DNA of 50,678 bases, from assembly GCA_902514105.1 (NCBI GenBank), contig CABXPU010000006.1, positions 1 to 50,678 of the forward strand, written 5' to 3'. This document shows, one piece after another, positions 29,625-38,354 of this stretch. This DNA is from an uncultured SAR86 cluster bacterium. GTDB lineage: Bacteria > Pseudomonadota > Gammaproteobacteria > Magnimaribacterales > D2472. The first letter of the stretch is position 1. Each line of letters starts with the position of its first letter. A program made the position numbers and the translations under genes. Below the pieces are notes generated by a model. That model worked only from the letters and a program-made list of their open reading frames with translations, had not been told where the DNA came from and did not search any database.

Positions 29625-30452
29625 TCATTTTATGCCTATAGTTATTCTAGGATGTCCTTGATAATCTTTAAAATTCTTAATTTGATTAAAATAGTTTGAT
29701 TGCATTATTTCATTAACTTTATTAGCTTGATTATATCCGTGTTCAAAAATAAGAATGCCTCCTTTTTTTAATTTCTTGTATGCTTGTGTCGATATTTTTT
29801 TAAAATCTGAGTAGCCATTTTCTGAAGAAATTAGTGCTTTCTTTGGCTCATGCATAAGATCTTTTAGATGCTCATCACTAGAACTAATATAAGGAGGGTT
29901 AGAGACAATAAAATCAAAATGCTTATCTTTAATACCTTCAAGCCAATTTGATCTTCTTAGTTCAAAGTTCGAAGTTTTATGAAGATTTTTATTTTTTTTA
30001 GCTACCTCTAGAGCCTCTAAACTATTATCTATACCAGTTACAGATGATCCAGCAATTTCTATTGCTAAAGATATTCCTATACACCCAGACCCCGTTCCAA
30101 GATCAGCAATCTTTGGATTGTTTGATGCTGAGTATTCTTTTACTAAATCAACTATTAATTCAGTCTCGTCTCTAGGGATTAAAACTCTTGAATCTACATA
30201 AAAGCTTCTTCCATAAAACTCAGAATCATTCAAGATGTATTCAATAGGAGTTTTATTTCTTGATAGACTTATAAAGTCTTCTATTTTATTAACTTCTGCT
30301 TCAGAAATATTCATCTCATTCTCTAAAATAATATTCAAATCAGAATAATTAAGAGATTTTTTTAAAAAAAATCTAAAATTTTTACTTATACCTGGAATGC
30401 TCGATTCAAGTGACGATATCTTTCTTGTATATGTTGCTATAGAAATTAACAA
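29625..30452 (-). CDS. prmC: Release factor glutamine methyltransferase PrmC
   Basis: ADLGTGSGCIGISLA and NPPY motif (DFIVSNPPYISSSD); adjacent to prfA. Confidence 0.96.
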   Translation of the reverse strand: MLISIATYTRKISSLESSIPGISKNFRFFLKKSLNYSDLNIILENEMNISEAEVNKIEDFISLSRNKTPIEYILNDSEFYGRSFYVDSRVLIPRDETELIVDLVKEYSASNNPKIADLGTGSGCIGISLAIEIAGSSVTGIDNSLEALEVAKKNKNLHKTSNFELRRSNWLEGIKDKHFDFIVSNPPYISSSDEHLKDLMHEPKKALISSENGYSDFKKISTQAYKKLKKGGILIFEHGYNQANKVNEIMQSNYFNQIKNFKDYQGHPRITIGIK

Positions 30453-30458
30453 AAATAA

Positions 30459-31532
30459 TTACTCTTCTTCGAGTTGAGATAACATAGCTAATTGATTTTC
30501 AGACAATAAAGCGTCGCAAATACTTTTAATATCACCATCCATTATTTGATCTAAATTGTGTTGAGTTAATTTTATTCTATGGTCTGTCATTCTTCCCTGA
30601 GGAAAATTATACGTTCTTATTTTCTCACTCCTATCACCAGTACCTACCAAAACCTTTCTCTCACTTGCTATACTCTCTTGCTGTTCTTCAAGCTCTTGCT
30701 GTTTTAATTTTGCACCTAATAAAGAAAGTGCTTTCTCTTTATTCTTATGCTGAGACCTTCCATCTTGACACTCAACAACAAGTCCAGTTGGTATATGAGT
30801 TAAACGAACCGCTGAGTCTGTTTTATTAACATGCTGCCCCCCAGCGCCTGATGCTCTATATGTATCGATTCTTAAATCTGATTTAGCAATATCTACGTCC
30901 TTTATTTCTTCTGATTCTGGCAAGACAGCCACAGTACATGTTGAGGTATGAATCCTCCCCTGAGACTCGGTTTCAGGAACCCTTTGAACCCTATGTACAC
31001 CAGATTCAAACTTCATAACTTTGAATACTCCTTTTCCTGTCAATTTTGCTACAGCCTCTTTTAATCCGCCTTGTTCTGCGGGCCTTGTATTGATAACTTC
31101 AATACCCCAACCCTCTCTTTCAGCAAGTCTTGAATACATCCTAAATAAATCTCCTGCAAAAATACCCGCCTCATCTCCACCTGCACCAGCCCTAATTTCA
31201 AGATATGCAGAACCATCATCAGCTGAATCTTTGGGGAGAAGCATAAATTTAAGCTCTCTTTCAAAATTCTCATACTCAGCCTGAGACTCTTCAAGCTCTA
31301 ATTTAGCAAGATCTTTAATTTCGTCATCATTAGATTCAAGAAGCGATATAGCTCCTTCATATCTATCTTTTGTTTTGTTGTAATCATCAAATTTCTCAAT
31401 AATTGGTTTTAATTCTGAGAACTCTTTGTTTAGCTGGGTATATCTATCGATATCTTTAACGGTATCGCTATCAATAAGCGCCGCTTCAATCTCATCTAAT
31501 CTTGATTTAAGTTGTTCAAGTTTTTGCAACAT
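30459..31532 (-). CDS. prfA: Peptide chain release factor 1
   Basis: GAGGDEAGIFAGDLFRMY, GGQHVNKTDSAVRLTHIPTG (GGQ), start MLQKLEQLKSR. Confidence 0.98.
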   Translation of the reverse strand: MLQKLEQLKSRLDEIEAALIDSDTVKDIDRYTQLNKEFSELKPIIEKFDDYNKTKDRYEGAISLLESNDDEIKDLAKLELEESQAEYENFERELKFMLLPKDSADDGSAYLEIRAGAGGDEAGIFAGDLFRMYSRLAEREGWGIEVINTRPAEQGGLKEAVAKLTGKGVFKVMKFESGVHRVQRVPETESQGRIHTSTCTVAVLPESEEIKDVDIAKSDLRIDTYRASGAGGQHVNKTDSAVRLTHIPTGLVVECQDGRSQHKNKEKALSLLGAKLKQQELEEQQESIASERKVLVGTGDRSEKIRTYNFPQGRMTDHRIKLTQHNLDQIMDGDIKSICDALLSENQLAMLSQLEEE

Positions 31533-31536
31533 AGAA

Positions 31537-32772
31537 TCATGCATTATTGATTAAACCTTTAATGATTTCTTTAACAGAACTTTTATTAAAATCTTGTATG
31601 TCTTCAATACCTTTAGATACACCTTTCTCTTTAGCTTTTTTAATAAAAAAAGTATCTAAATCTATATTATTAAGAACATTTTTCTTAAGTAAGCTAATGT
31701 CATCTTCAGATAATAAATTTATTAACTCTTCTAAATCATTTTTTAGATTTCTTTTTTTGATTTTATTAGTTATTTCAGTGTTAGCAATCTGAACTTCCTG
31801 GACAATCAAATTAGATGCTTTCTCAGCTTCTGCAATTCTCTCACCAAAATTATCTTTTGTAATCTTTTCTATATCGTCTATAGAAAATAAGTACACTTGC
31901 TCCAAAGATTTAATCTCAGGCTCTATATTTCGAGGAACAGCTAGATCTATCAATAGCATAGGTTTATTCTTTCTAGCCCTTAGCGCGCTTTCAAGAGCTC
32001 CCTTTCCTATTATTGGCAAAGAAGTAGTTGCAGAAGCGATAACTATATCTGCTTCTTCAAGATATTTCTGAGATGAAGATAGAGGCATAGACATAACATT
32101 AAAATTTCCAGTAATATTTATAGTCTTAATACTTCTGTTAATTGCGTTTATGTTTCTTATTCCTGATTTATATAAACTTTCAATAATTGACTTAGCCATT
32201 TCCCCGCCGCCAACTATCAATATATTTTGATCTTCGGGGTTTTCAAATATTTTTCTAACTAAATTAAGAGTAAGGCCACTGACAGACAGTGGATTTATAC
32301 CTATTTTAGTTGAAGTTCTAATTCTCTTACTTATCTCGATAGTTTTATCAACATATAATCTAAGATCCGATCTGATTAAGTTTAAATCATCCGCATTCTT
32401 ATATGCATCTTTAAATTGTCCAAATATTTCTTGCTCACCAATAACTTGAGAGTCAATACCAGATGCAACTTTGCACATATGAATAAAAGCATCTTCTCTA
32501 TTAAAGAAGTAAAAATGGGAATCAGATACATTATTAATATCTAAGGCATGCTTTATTGAATTAAAAAGATCAGTAACAATATTATCATCAGCAATAAAAT
32601 AAAATTCTGTTCTATTGCATGTAGATAACCCAAAAAATGACCCTAAAGATTTTTGAAACTTATCTTTTAAATAATTTTCTAAAAAAATATGAGCAGACTC
32701 ATCTATAATAAATCTTTCTCTTTCAGAGACATCAGAGGTTTTATGATTGATGCCAAATAAATGTAAATTCAT
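31537..32772 (-). CDS. hemA: Glutamyl-tRNA reductase
   Basis: LFGINHKTSDVSERERF, LSTCNRTEFY, GIDSQVIGEQEIFGQFK. Confidence 0.97.
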   Translation of the reverse strand: MNLHLFGINHKTSDVSERERFIIDESAHIFLENYLKDKFQKSLGSFFGLSTCNRTEFYFIADDNIVTDLFNSIKHALDINNVSDSHFYFFNREDAFIHMCKVASGIDSQVIGEQEIFGQFKDAYKNADDLNLIRSDLRLYVDKTIEISKRIRTSTKIGINPLSVSGLTLNLVRKIFENPEDQNILIVGGGEMAKSIIESLYKSGIRNINAINRSIKTINITGNFNVMSMPLSSSQKYLEEADIVIASATTSLPIIGKGALESALRARKNKPMLLIDLAVPRNIEPEIKSLEQVYLFSIDDIEKITKDNFGERIAEAEKASNLIVQEVQIANTEITNKIKKRNLKNDLEELINLLSEDDISLLKKNVLNNIDLDTFFIKKAKEKGVSKGIEDIQDFNKSSVKEIIKGLINNA

Positions 32773-33244
32773 CTTTAAAAGTTTCTCAATATTTTTTTTA
32801 TTACTAGTAGCCTCGTGTGCTTCATTGAACCAGCAACAATCTTTAGAAGCAACATATATTGGTAAATTTCAGCTTACTCAAGATAATAATAGTTCAATTT
32901 TTAATATAACAATTTCTAAATCTTCTGAGATGATCATTATACAGGTTAAAAAGGCCCTGCTAGGGAATGTAGCGAAGATTACAATAGAAAAATCTAAGCC
33001 TATTTCAGTTTTTCCAAAACCGGACTATAAATATAGAAATTTATTAAATGAACTCAATTCAGATAAATATTTTAGTTTTATCAATGGATGTTTAGAATTG
33101 CAAAAGGTCGATAACAAAATAGCAGAAATAATTAATAATAATTTAAATATAGCCTGTAAATTTGAAGATAACTTTAAATCAATATTAATTCAGTCTAGGG
33201 ACGGATACCTTGTACAAGGAAAATTAAAGAAATATGAAGACTAG
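32747..33244 (+). CDS. lolB: Outer-membrane lipoprotein LolB-like (TTG start, alternative ATG 32750)
   Basis: Lipoprotein signal with LLVASC, size and synteny between hemA and ispE; weak sequence motifs. Confidence 0.72.
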   Translation: MMPNKCKFIFKSFSIFFLLLVASCASLNQQQSLEATYIGKFQLTQDNNSSIFNITISKSSEMIIIQVKKALLGNVAKITIEKSKPISVFPKPDYKYRNLLNELNSDKYFSFINGCLELQKVDNKIAEIINNNLNIACKFEDNFKSILIQSRDGYLVQGKLKKYED

Positions 33245-34049
33245 AAATTTTAAATCTCCTGCAAAAATGAATTTATATCTAAGGGTTTTGAACAAAAGAA
33301 AAGATGGATTCCATAACTTAGACTCCTCATTCCAATTGATTGATCTTTTTGATCAAATTGAAATTACTAATATCGATACAAATGAAATTGAAATTGAATG
33401 CAATCCAAATATTATTAAAACTAAAAATAATATTGTGTATGCAGCAGTAAATATACTAAGGGAAAGATATAAAGCAGATAAAGGCATTCGGATAAAAATT
33501 AAAAAAAATATTCCTATAGGCGCTGGCTTAGGCGGCGGAAGCTCAAATGCGGCAACCGTTTTAATCGCACTTAATCAGATATGGGATCTTAAAATTCAAA
33601 TACATGATTTAATGGAAATTGGCAAAACCCTTGGTGCAGATGTGCCCTTTTTTATAAAGGGAGAAAATGCTCATGTTTCAGGGATTGGAGATATATTAAC
33701 CAAAAAAGAATCTGATAAAGCTAAATATATCCTTATATGTCCTGATATATCTATTTCTACAAAAGATATGTTTTTATGCTTAGATAGGAAAGAAGATTAT
33801 TCTGATGATAAAAAAGAATTTATCCAAAATTCATTTTTACAACCTGTCTGTGAAAAATATAATGATATCGATCTATTTTATGAGAATAACAAAAAATCAT
33901 TTGATATATGTCTAACAGGCACTGGATCAACAATGTTTATCAGGTATAAGGATTCAGATGAATTAAAAAAAATTTTTAAAATAATACCTACTAATTGGAG
34001 ATTCTTTTTAGCTGAACCATTACAATATTCACCTTTAAAAGGAGTTTAA
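33234..34049 (+). CDS. ispE: 4-diphosphocytidyl-2-C-methyl-D-erythritol kinase
   Basis: SPAKMNLYLRVLNKRKDGFHNL, IPIGAGLGGGSSNAATVL. Confidence 0.97.
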   Translation: MKTRNFKSPAKMNLYLRVLNKRKDGFHNLDSSFQLIDLFDQIEITNIDTNEIEIECNPNIIKTKNNIVYAAVNILRERYKADKGIRIKIKKNIPIGAGLGGGSSNAATVLIALNQIWDLKIQIHDLMEIGKTLGADVPFFIKGENAHVSGIGDILTKKESDKAKYILICPDISISTKDMFLCLDRKEDYSDDKKEFIQNSFLQPVCEKYNDIDLFYENNKKSFDICLTGTGSTMFIRYKDSDELKKIFKIIPTNWRFFLAEPLQYSPLKGV

Positions 34050-34055
34050 ATGCAT

Positions 34056-34130
34056 TGGGGTGTAGCCAAGCGGTAAGGCAACGGGTTTTGATCCCGTCAT
34101 GCGTAGGTTCGAATCCTACCACCCCAACCA
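34056..34130 (+). tRNA. tRNA-Gln(UUG)
   Basis: Acceptor TGGGGTG/CACCCCA, anticodon loop TTTTGAT (TTG), GGTTCGAATCC T-loop, encoded ACCA. Confidence 0.96.
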
Positions 34131-34149
34131 ATTTGATATAATTAACAAC

Positions 34150-35112
34150 ATGATAAGTAAACCAAATTTAGACATTTTTACAGGAACAGCAAACCCAGAT
34201 CTTGCTCATGATGTGGCTAAAATTTTAGGCATGCAGATATCTGATGCTGAGATAGGTTATTTTTCAGATAAAGAAATTAAAGTTGAGGTTCAAGAAAATG
34301 TTAGGGGTCATGATACTTTTATCATTCAGCCAACATGTGCACCTACGAATAAAAACCTGATGGAGCTTATGCTTCTTGCTGATGCTCTAAAAAGGTCCTC
34401 AGCATCCAGAATAACTGCGGTTGTGCCCTATTATGGATATGCAAGACAAGATAGGCGTGTAAGATCGGCAAGAGTTCCAATAAGTGCGAAAGTTGTTGCC
34501 GATATGTTTCATAGTGTTGGGATAGATCGCGTCTTAACTGTTGACCTTCATTCAGAAACAATACAAGGGTTCTTTAATATGCCTGCAGATAATGTTTATG
34601 CAGCTGGTTTAATGGTTCAAGATATACGAACTCAAAGCAAAGGGATTATGAAAGATATTGTTGTTGTATCACCTGATGTTGGAGGCGTTGTAAGATCAAG
34701 AGCAATAGCTAAGCTGTTAGATGGAGCAGAGTTAGCAATTATAGATAAGAGAAGAGCTGTTGCAAACGAATCTGAAGTGATGAATATTATTGGTGATGTA
34801 AAGGGTAAAACCTGTATTGTTACAGATGACTTGATTGATACTGCTGGTACATTATGTAATGCTGCTGAAGCTTTAAAAGATGCCGGCGCAGCTGGTGTTA
34901 AAGCGTATATAACCCACCCGGTGCTATCAGGCCCTGCAATTGAGAGGATTTCTAATTCTTCAATTGATGAATTAGTTGTAACAAATTCCATTCCATTGTC
35001 CCAAGATGGAGAAAAATGCAGTAAAATACGCGTCATTTCGCTAGCACCAACAATTGCTGAATGCATTAGAAGATTAAGCAATGAAGAGTCGCTAAGCGCA
35101 ATGTTTACATAG
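34150..35112 (+). CDS. prs: Ribose-phosphate pyrophosphokinase
   Basis: [47 protein letters not shown]; start [12 protein letters not shown]. Confidence 0.98.
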   Translation: MISKPNLDIFTGTANPDLAHDVAKILGMQISDAEIGYFSDKEIKVEVQENVRGHDTFIIQPTCAPTNKNLMELMLLADALKRSSASRITAVVPYYGYARQDRRVRSARVPISAKVVADMFHSVGIDRVLTVDLHSETIQGFFNMPADNVYAAGLMVQDIRTQSKGIMKDIVVVSPDVGGVVRSRAIAKLLDGAELAIIDKRRAVANESEVMNIIGDVKGKTCIVTDDLIDTAGTLCNAAEALKDAGAAGVKAYITHPVLSGPAIERISNSSIDELVVTNSIPLSQDGEKCSKIRVISLAPTIAECIRRLSNEESLSAMFT

Positions 35113-35128
35113 AAATGATGAGGTTAAA

Positions 35129-35848
35129 ATGACACAAGAAATAATATTAAATGCTGATCCAAGAGAAAGAACAGGATCAAATAAGGCAAGAGTAATAAGA
35201 AATATTGATGTAATGGTACCAGCAGTTATCTATGGAAATGATATTGCAGGTGAAAATATAAAATTACCATTAAACGAGCTTACGAAAGCTTCAGAAAATG
35301 AACTATTTTATACTCAGGTCCTAAGAATCATGATTGGGGATAAAGAAGAGAAAGTTGTACTAAAAGAATTACAAAGAGATCCTGCTAAAGGAAAATTTCT
35401 TCATGCTGATTTTTTAAGAGTTTCAAGCAAAACTAAACTTAAAGTTATTGTGCCTATTAAATTTATAAATGAAGATGATTGTGCAGGCGTAAAAATGGAA
35501 GGAGGAGTTTTAATCAAAGCTCTTCGTGAAATAGAAATTCTTTGTCTTGCAGGTAATATTCCCGAGTCAATAGACGTCGATGTAATTGATATTCCTTTAG
35601 GAGAAGCTATAAGGCTAACCGAGTTAAATCTTCCAGAAGGTTCTGAAATATCTGGCCTAGAAGATGGTCAAGATCAAATGGTAGTTTCTGTAAATACTCC
35701 AAAAGCTATAGAAGAGGAACCAGAGCTTGAGCTTGAAGAAGGCGAAGAAGGTGCTGAAGGCGAAGAAGGTGCTGAAGGCGAAGAAGGAGATGAAGCTGAA
35801 TCTGAAGATAGCTCAGAAGCTTCTGATAAAGGATCTGAAGAAAGCTAA
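35129..35848 (+). CDS. rplY: 50S ribosomal protein L25 (TL5/Ctc long form)
   Basis: NADPRERTGSNKARVIRN, VPAVIYGN; acidic C-terminal extension; upstream of pth. Confidence 0.95.
   Translation: MTQEIILNADPRERTGSNKARVIRNIDVMVPAVIYGNDIAGENIKLPLNELTKASENELFYTQVLRIMIGDKEEKVVLKELQRDPAKGKFLHADFLRVSSKTKLKVIVPIKFINEDDCAGVKMEGGVLIKALREIEILCLAGNIPESIDVDVIDIPLGEAIRLTELNLPEGSEISGLEDGQDQMVVSVNTPKAIEEEPELELEEGEEGAEGEEGAEGEEGDEAESEDSSEASDKGSEES
35741..35794 (+). repeat. Three 18-bp tandem units (GGCGAAGAAGGTGCTGAA x2 plus one degenerate copy) inside rplY
   Basis: Units at 35741-35758, 35759-35776, 35777-35794 (third GGCGAAGAAGGAGATGAA). Confidence 0.95.
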
Positions 35849-35851
35849 AAA

Positions 35852-36418
35852 GTGTCTAAATTATGTTTGATTGGCATTGGTAATCCTGGTGCTAAATATG
35901 ATGGAACGAGACATAATATTGGAAAAGAATGGCTACTAAAGCTTGCAGCCTCGAAAAATATTCAATTTTCATTAAAAGACAAATTAGAAGCAGCTATTGC
36001 TTCATCTGATGAAGATAATATCCTATGGGTTATACCAAATAATTTTGTAAATAATACAGGCTCATCGATACAAAAAATAATCCGTTATTCAAATCTTAAT
36101 AATGAAGATTTAATAATTTTTCATGATGACTTAGATCTAAATCCTGGAGAAATTAAAATAAAATCAGGTGGTGGTCATGGAGGTCATAACGGTCTTAATG
36201 ATATCTTTAAGAAAATTGGAACAAAGGATTTCTTTAGAGTTAGGATAGGAATTGGCCATCCTGGTAAAGAAAATGATGTTACAGGATGGGTTCTAGGCAA
36301 ACATAGCCAAGAAGATAAGAATCTAATTGAAAAAAGTTATGAAAGGTTTGAGAGTGTATTTGAGCTTTTATGCAACAAAGAATTTTCTGAGGCCCAACTC
36401 AAGCTTCATACAAAATAA
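35852..36418 (+). CDS. pth: Peptidyl-tRNA hydrolase (GTG start)
   Basis: LIGIGNPGAKYDGTRHNIG, GGGHGGHNGLNDI, RVRIGIGHPG. Confidence 0.97.
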   Translation: MSKLCLIGIGNPGAKYDGTRHNIGKEWLLKLAASKNIQFSLKDKLEAAIASSDEDNILWVIPNNFVNNTGSSIQKIIRYSNLNNEDLIIFHDDLDLNPGEIKIKSGGGHGGHNGLNDIFKKIGTKDFFRVRIGIGHPGKENDVTGWVLGKHSQEDKNLIEKSYERFESVFELLCNKEFSEAQLKLHTK

Positions 36419-36421
36419 GAA

Positions 36422-37510
36422 ATGGGTTTTAAATGCGGAATTATTGGTTTACCTAATGTAGGTAAATCAACTCTATTCAACGCCCTTACAAACTCTAAAA
36501 TACCAGCAGAGAATTTTCCTTTTTGTACAATTGAACCAAATGTTGGTATTGTTCCACTGCCTGATAAAAGATTAGACTCAATTCAAAGCATTGTTTCATC
36601 TAAAAAAATTATACCTGCTGCACTTGATCTAGTTGATATTGCTGGCCTTGTAAAAGGAGCTTCACAAGGAGAAGGTCTTGGGAATGCATTCCTTTCAAAT
36701 ATAAGGGAAATGCAAGCATTAGCTCATGTGGTTAGATGTTTTAAAGATGACAATATAACCCATGTCGATGGGTCTATTAATCCTATAAGAGATGCTGAAA
36801 TTATTAATCTTGAATTAATTTTTGCTGATCTTGAAACAGTAACTAAAAAATTACTAAAAACTGAGAAACTCTTAAAAACTAATAATGATCAGATTAAAAA
36901 AGATTATAAGATTCTTCTTAAATTAAAAAATGAACTTGAAGCTGGGCGCTTTATTTCGTCAAATGGAATGAATGATGATGAAAAAGTATTTGTTAGAAAT
37001 CTTCAACTCTTAACTACTAAACCAATTTTTTATATTGCCAATATATCAGATGACTTAGATTCAAAGGATTTATTAAATAATTTTAAGGAATTTGCTAATA
37101 AGTCAAACCATGAGGTTGTGCCAACATTTATAAAAAATGAAGAAGAAATAGCATCACTTGAAGAAAATGAAAAGAATGAATATCTAGAACTTTTGGGTAT
37201 GGATGAGCCTGTTCTGAATAAAATAATATTTAAAGGCTACCAAATACTTGGCTTGCAAACATATTTTACTGCAGGCCCTCAAGAGATAAGAGCTTGGACA
37301 ATACCTATAAACACAGCAGCTCCAAAAGCAGCAGGCATAATTCATACTGACTTTGAAAGAGGCTTTATTAAAGCAGAAGTAATTTCATTTAATGATTTTA
37401 TAGATAACAAGGGTGAGGCAGGCGCAAAAGAAAACGGTAAATGGCGCTTAGAGGGAAAAGATTATATTGTAAACGACGGAGATATCATCCACTTTAAGTT
37501 CAACGTGTAA
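36422..37510 (+). CDS. ychF: Redox-regulated ATPase YchF
   Basis: [40 protein letters not shown]-terminal TGS. Confidence 0.98.
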   Translation: MGFKCGIIGLPNVGKSTLFNALTNSKIPAENFPFCTIEPNVGIVPLPDKRLDSIQSIVSSKKIIPAALDLVDIAGLVKGASQGEGLGNAFLSNIREMQALAHVVRCFKDDNITHVDGSINPIRDAEIINLELIFADLETVTKKLLKTEKLLKTNNDQIKKDYKILLKLKNELEAGRFISSNGMNDDEKVFVRNLQLLTTKPIFYIANISDDLDSKDLLNNFKEFANKSNHEVVPTFIKNEEEIASLEENEKNEYLELLGMDEPVLNKIIFKGYQILGLQTYFTAGPQEIRAWTIPINTAAPKAAGIIHTDFERGFIKAEVISFNDFIDNKGEAGAKENGKWRLEGKDYIVNDGDIIHFKFNV

Positions 37511-37531
37511 AAGGAATTTATTAAAAAATGG

Positions 37532-37559
37532 TTGACTCTTTTAGTATACTAACTATCAT
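37532..37559 (+). promoter_or_regulatory. Candidate sigma70 promoter for tRNA-Met (TTGACT-16-TATCAT)
   Basis: -35 at 37532-37537, -10 at 37554-37559, tRNA begins 37569. Confidence 0.4.
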
Positions 37560-37568
37560 CTTACGCTT

Positions 37569-37645
37569 GGCTATGTAGCTCAGATGGTTAGAGCACAGCA
37601 CTCATAACGCTGGGGTCGGTGGTTCAATTCCACCCATAGCCACCA
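37569..37645 (+). tRNA. tRNA-Met(CAU), elongator type
   Basis: GGCTATG/CATAGCC acceptor, anticodon loop CTCATAA, GGTTCAATTCC, encoded ACCA. Confidence 0.93.
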
Positions 37646-37732
37646 ATTCTAAAAATCAATAGAAACTAAAAAAAATGAAAAGGATTTTATAAAAAGAGAA
37701 ATCTTTTTATTGAAGCCAAAAACTAGTCTAAC

Positions 37733-37966
37733 TTAATCGTTCTTTAAATATGCAAGAATAATAACCAGAGATACTAATGCAAGAAGAGCGTCTTCTCCAA
37801 GCATATTAAGAATATCTGATACATTCTTATATACATCTCCTACAAAAGGAGTATCAGTACCAAAAATAATACCTAATAGTAATGAAACTAGAACAAGTGG
37901 TATTAATAGCTTTGATACCTTATTTAAAAAGGTTGTTAGGCTGGCTAGTGTAACTTTGAAATTCAT
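37733..37966 (-). CDS. Small (77 aa) hydrophobic membrane protein, two predicted TM segments
   Basis: MNFKVTLASLTTFLNKVSKLLIPLVLVSLLLGIIFGTDTPFVGDVYKNVSDILNMLGEDALLALVSLVIILAYLKND; resembles the neighbouring 71-aa ORF. Confidence 0.65.
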   Translation of the reverse strand: MNFKVTLASLTTFLNKVSKLLIPLVLVSLLLGIIFGTDTPFVGDVYKNVSDILNMLGEDALLALVSLVIILAYLKND

Positions 37967-37974
37967 ATCTTATT

Positions 37975-38008
37975 AAAAAAGTTAAGAAGGGCCAAAGCCC
38001 TTCTTAAC
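37975..38008 (-). terminator. Strong Rho-independent terminator between the two small ORFs
   Basis: Perfect 12-bp stem GTTAAGAAGGGC (loop) GCCCTTCTTAAC followed on the minus strand by T6. Confidence 0.93.
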
Positions 38009-38016
38009 AAGAGATT

Positions 38017-38034
38017 CTTAAGTAATTACTTAAG
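38017..38034. repeat. Perfect 18-bp palindrome CTTAAGTAATTACTTAAG overlapping the stop codon of the 71-aa ORF
   Basis: Sequence equals its own reverse complement. Confidence 0.95.
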
Positions 38035-38241
38035 TAGACTCATTAGAACTGCTAAAACAAGTAGTCCTACAACCCCACCGTTAGCTAATTCGCTAACTAA
38101 TGCAGTGATATTACCTATAACATCTAGTCCAAGTATATCGCCAAAAGCTAAGCTTCCAACAATTCCTAGTCCTAGGATTCCTGTTATAACACCTGTTAGA
38201 TTTCCAACTAAGTCGTTTATCATTCTCCATGCATTATCCAT
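38026..38241 (-). CDS. Small (71 aa) hydrophobic Gly-rich membrane protein, two predicted TM segments
   Basis: MDNAWRMINDLVGNLTGVITGILGLGIVGSLAFGDILGLDVIGNITALVSELANGGVVGLLVLAVLMSLLK; strong SD (AGGGGGAG) 5' of ATG. Confidence 0.78.
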   Translation of the reverse strand: MDNAWRMINDLVGNLTGVITGILGLGIVGSLAFGDILGLDVIGNITALVSELANGGVVGLLVLAVLMSLLK

Positions 38242-38354
38242 ATTAACTCCCCCTAAATTAGGTTTATATATGATTTGCAGATTCTATAAAAACACAAAAA
38301 AGCAAAAGGATCAAATTTTGTAAAAAAATTAAGAAACTTTATTTGACATTTGGT

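Noticed and set aside
34099-34149. N-terminal extension of the prs ORF ([17 protein letters not shown])
   Set aside because: Overlaps the tRNA-Gln 3' half; Prs family start fits [12 protein letters not shown] at 34150.
35741-35794. Short tandem repeat considered as a CRISPR-like array
   Set aside because: 18-bp contiguous in-frame units with no spacers, within rplY.
37691-37708. AAAAAGA-GAAA-TCTTTTT hairpin after tRNA-Met as terminator
   Set aside because: Purely A/T-rich short stem with weak predicted stability; could be a bidirectional terminator but not supportable from sequence alone.
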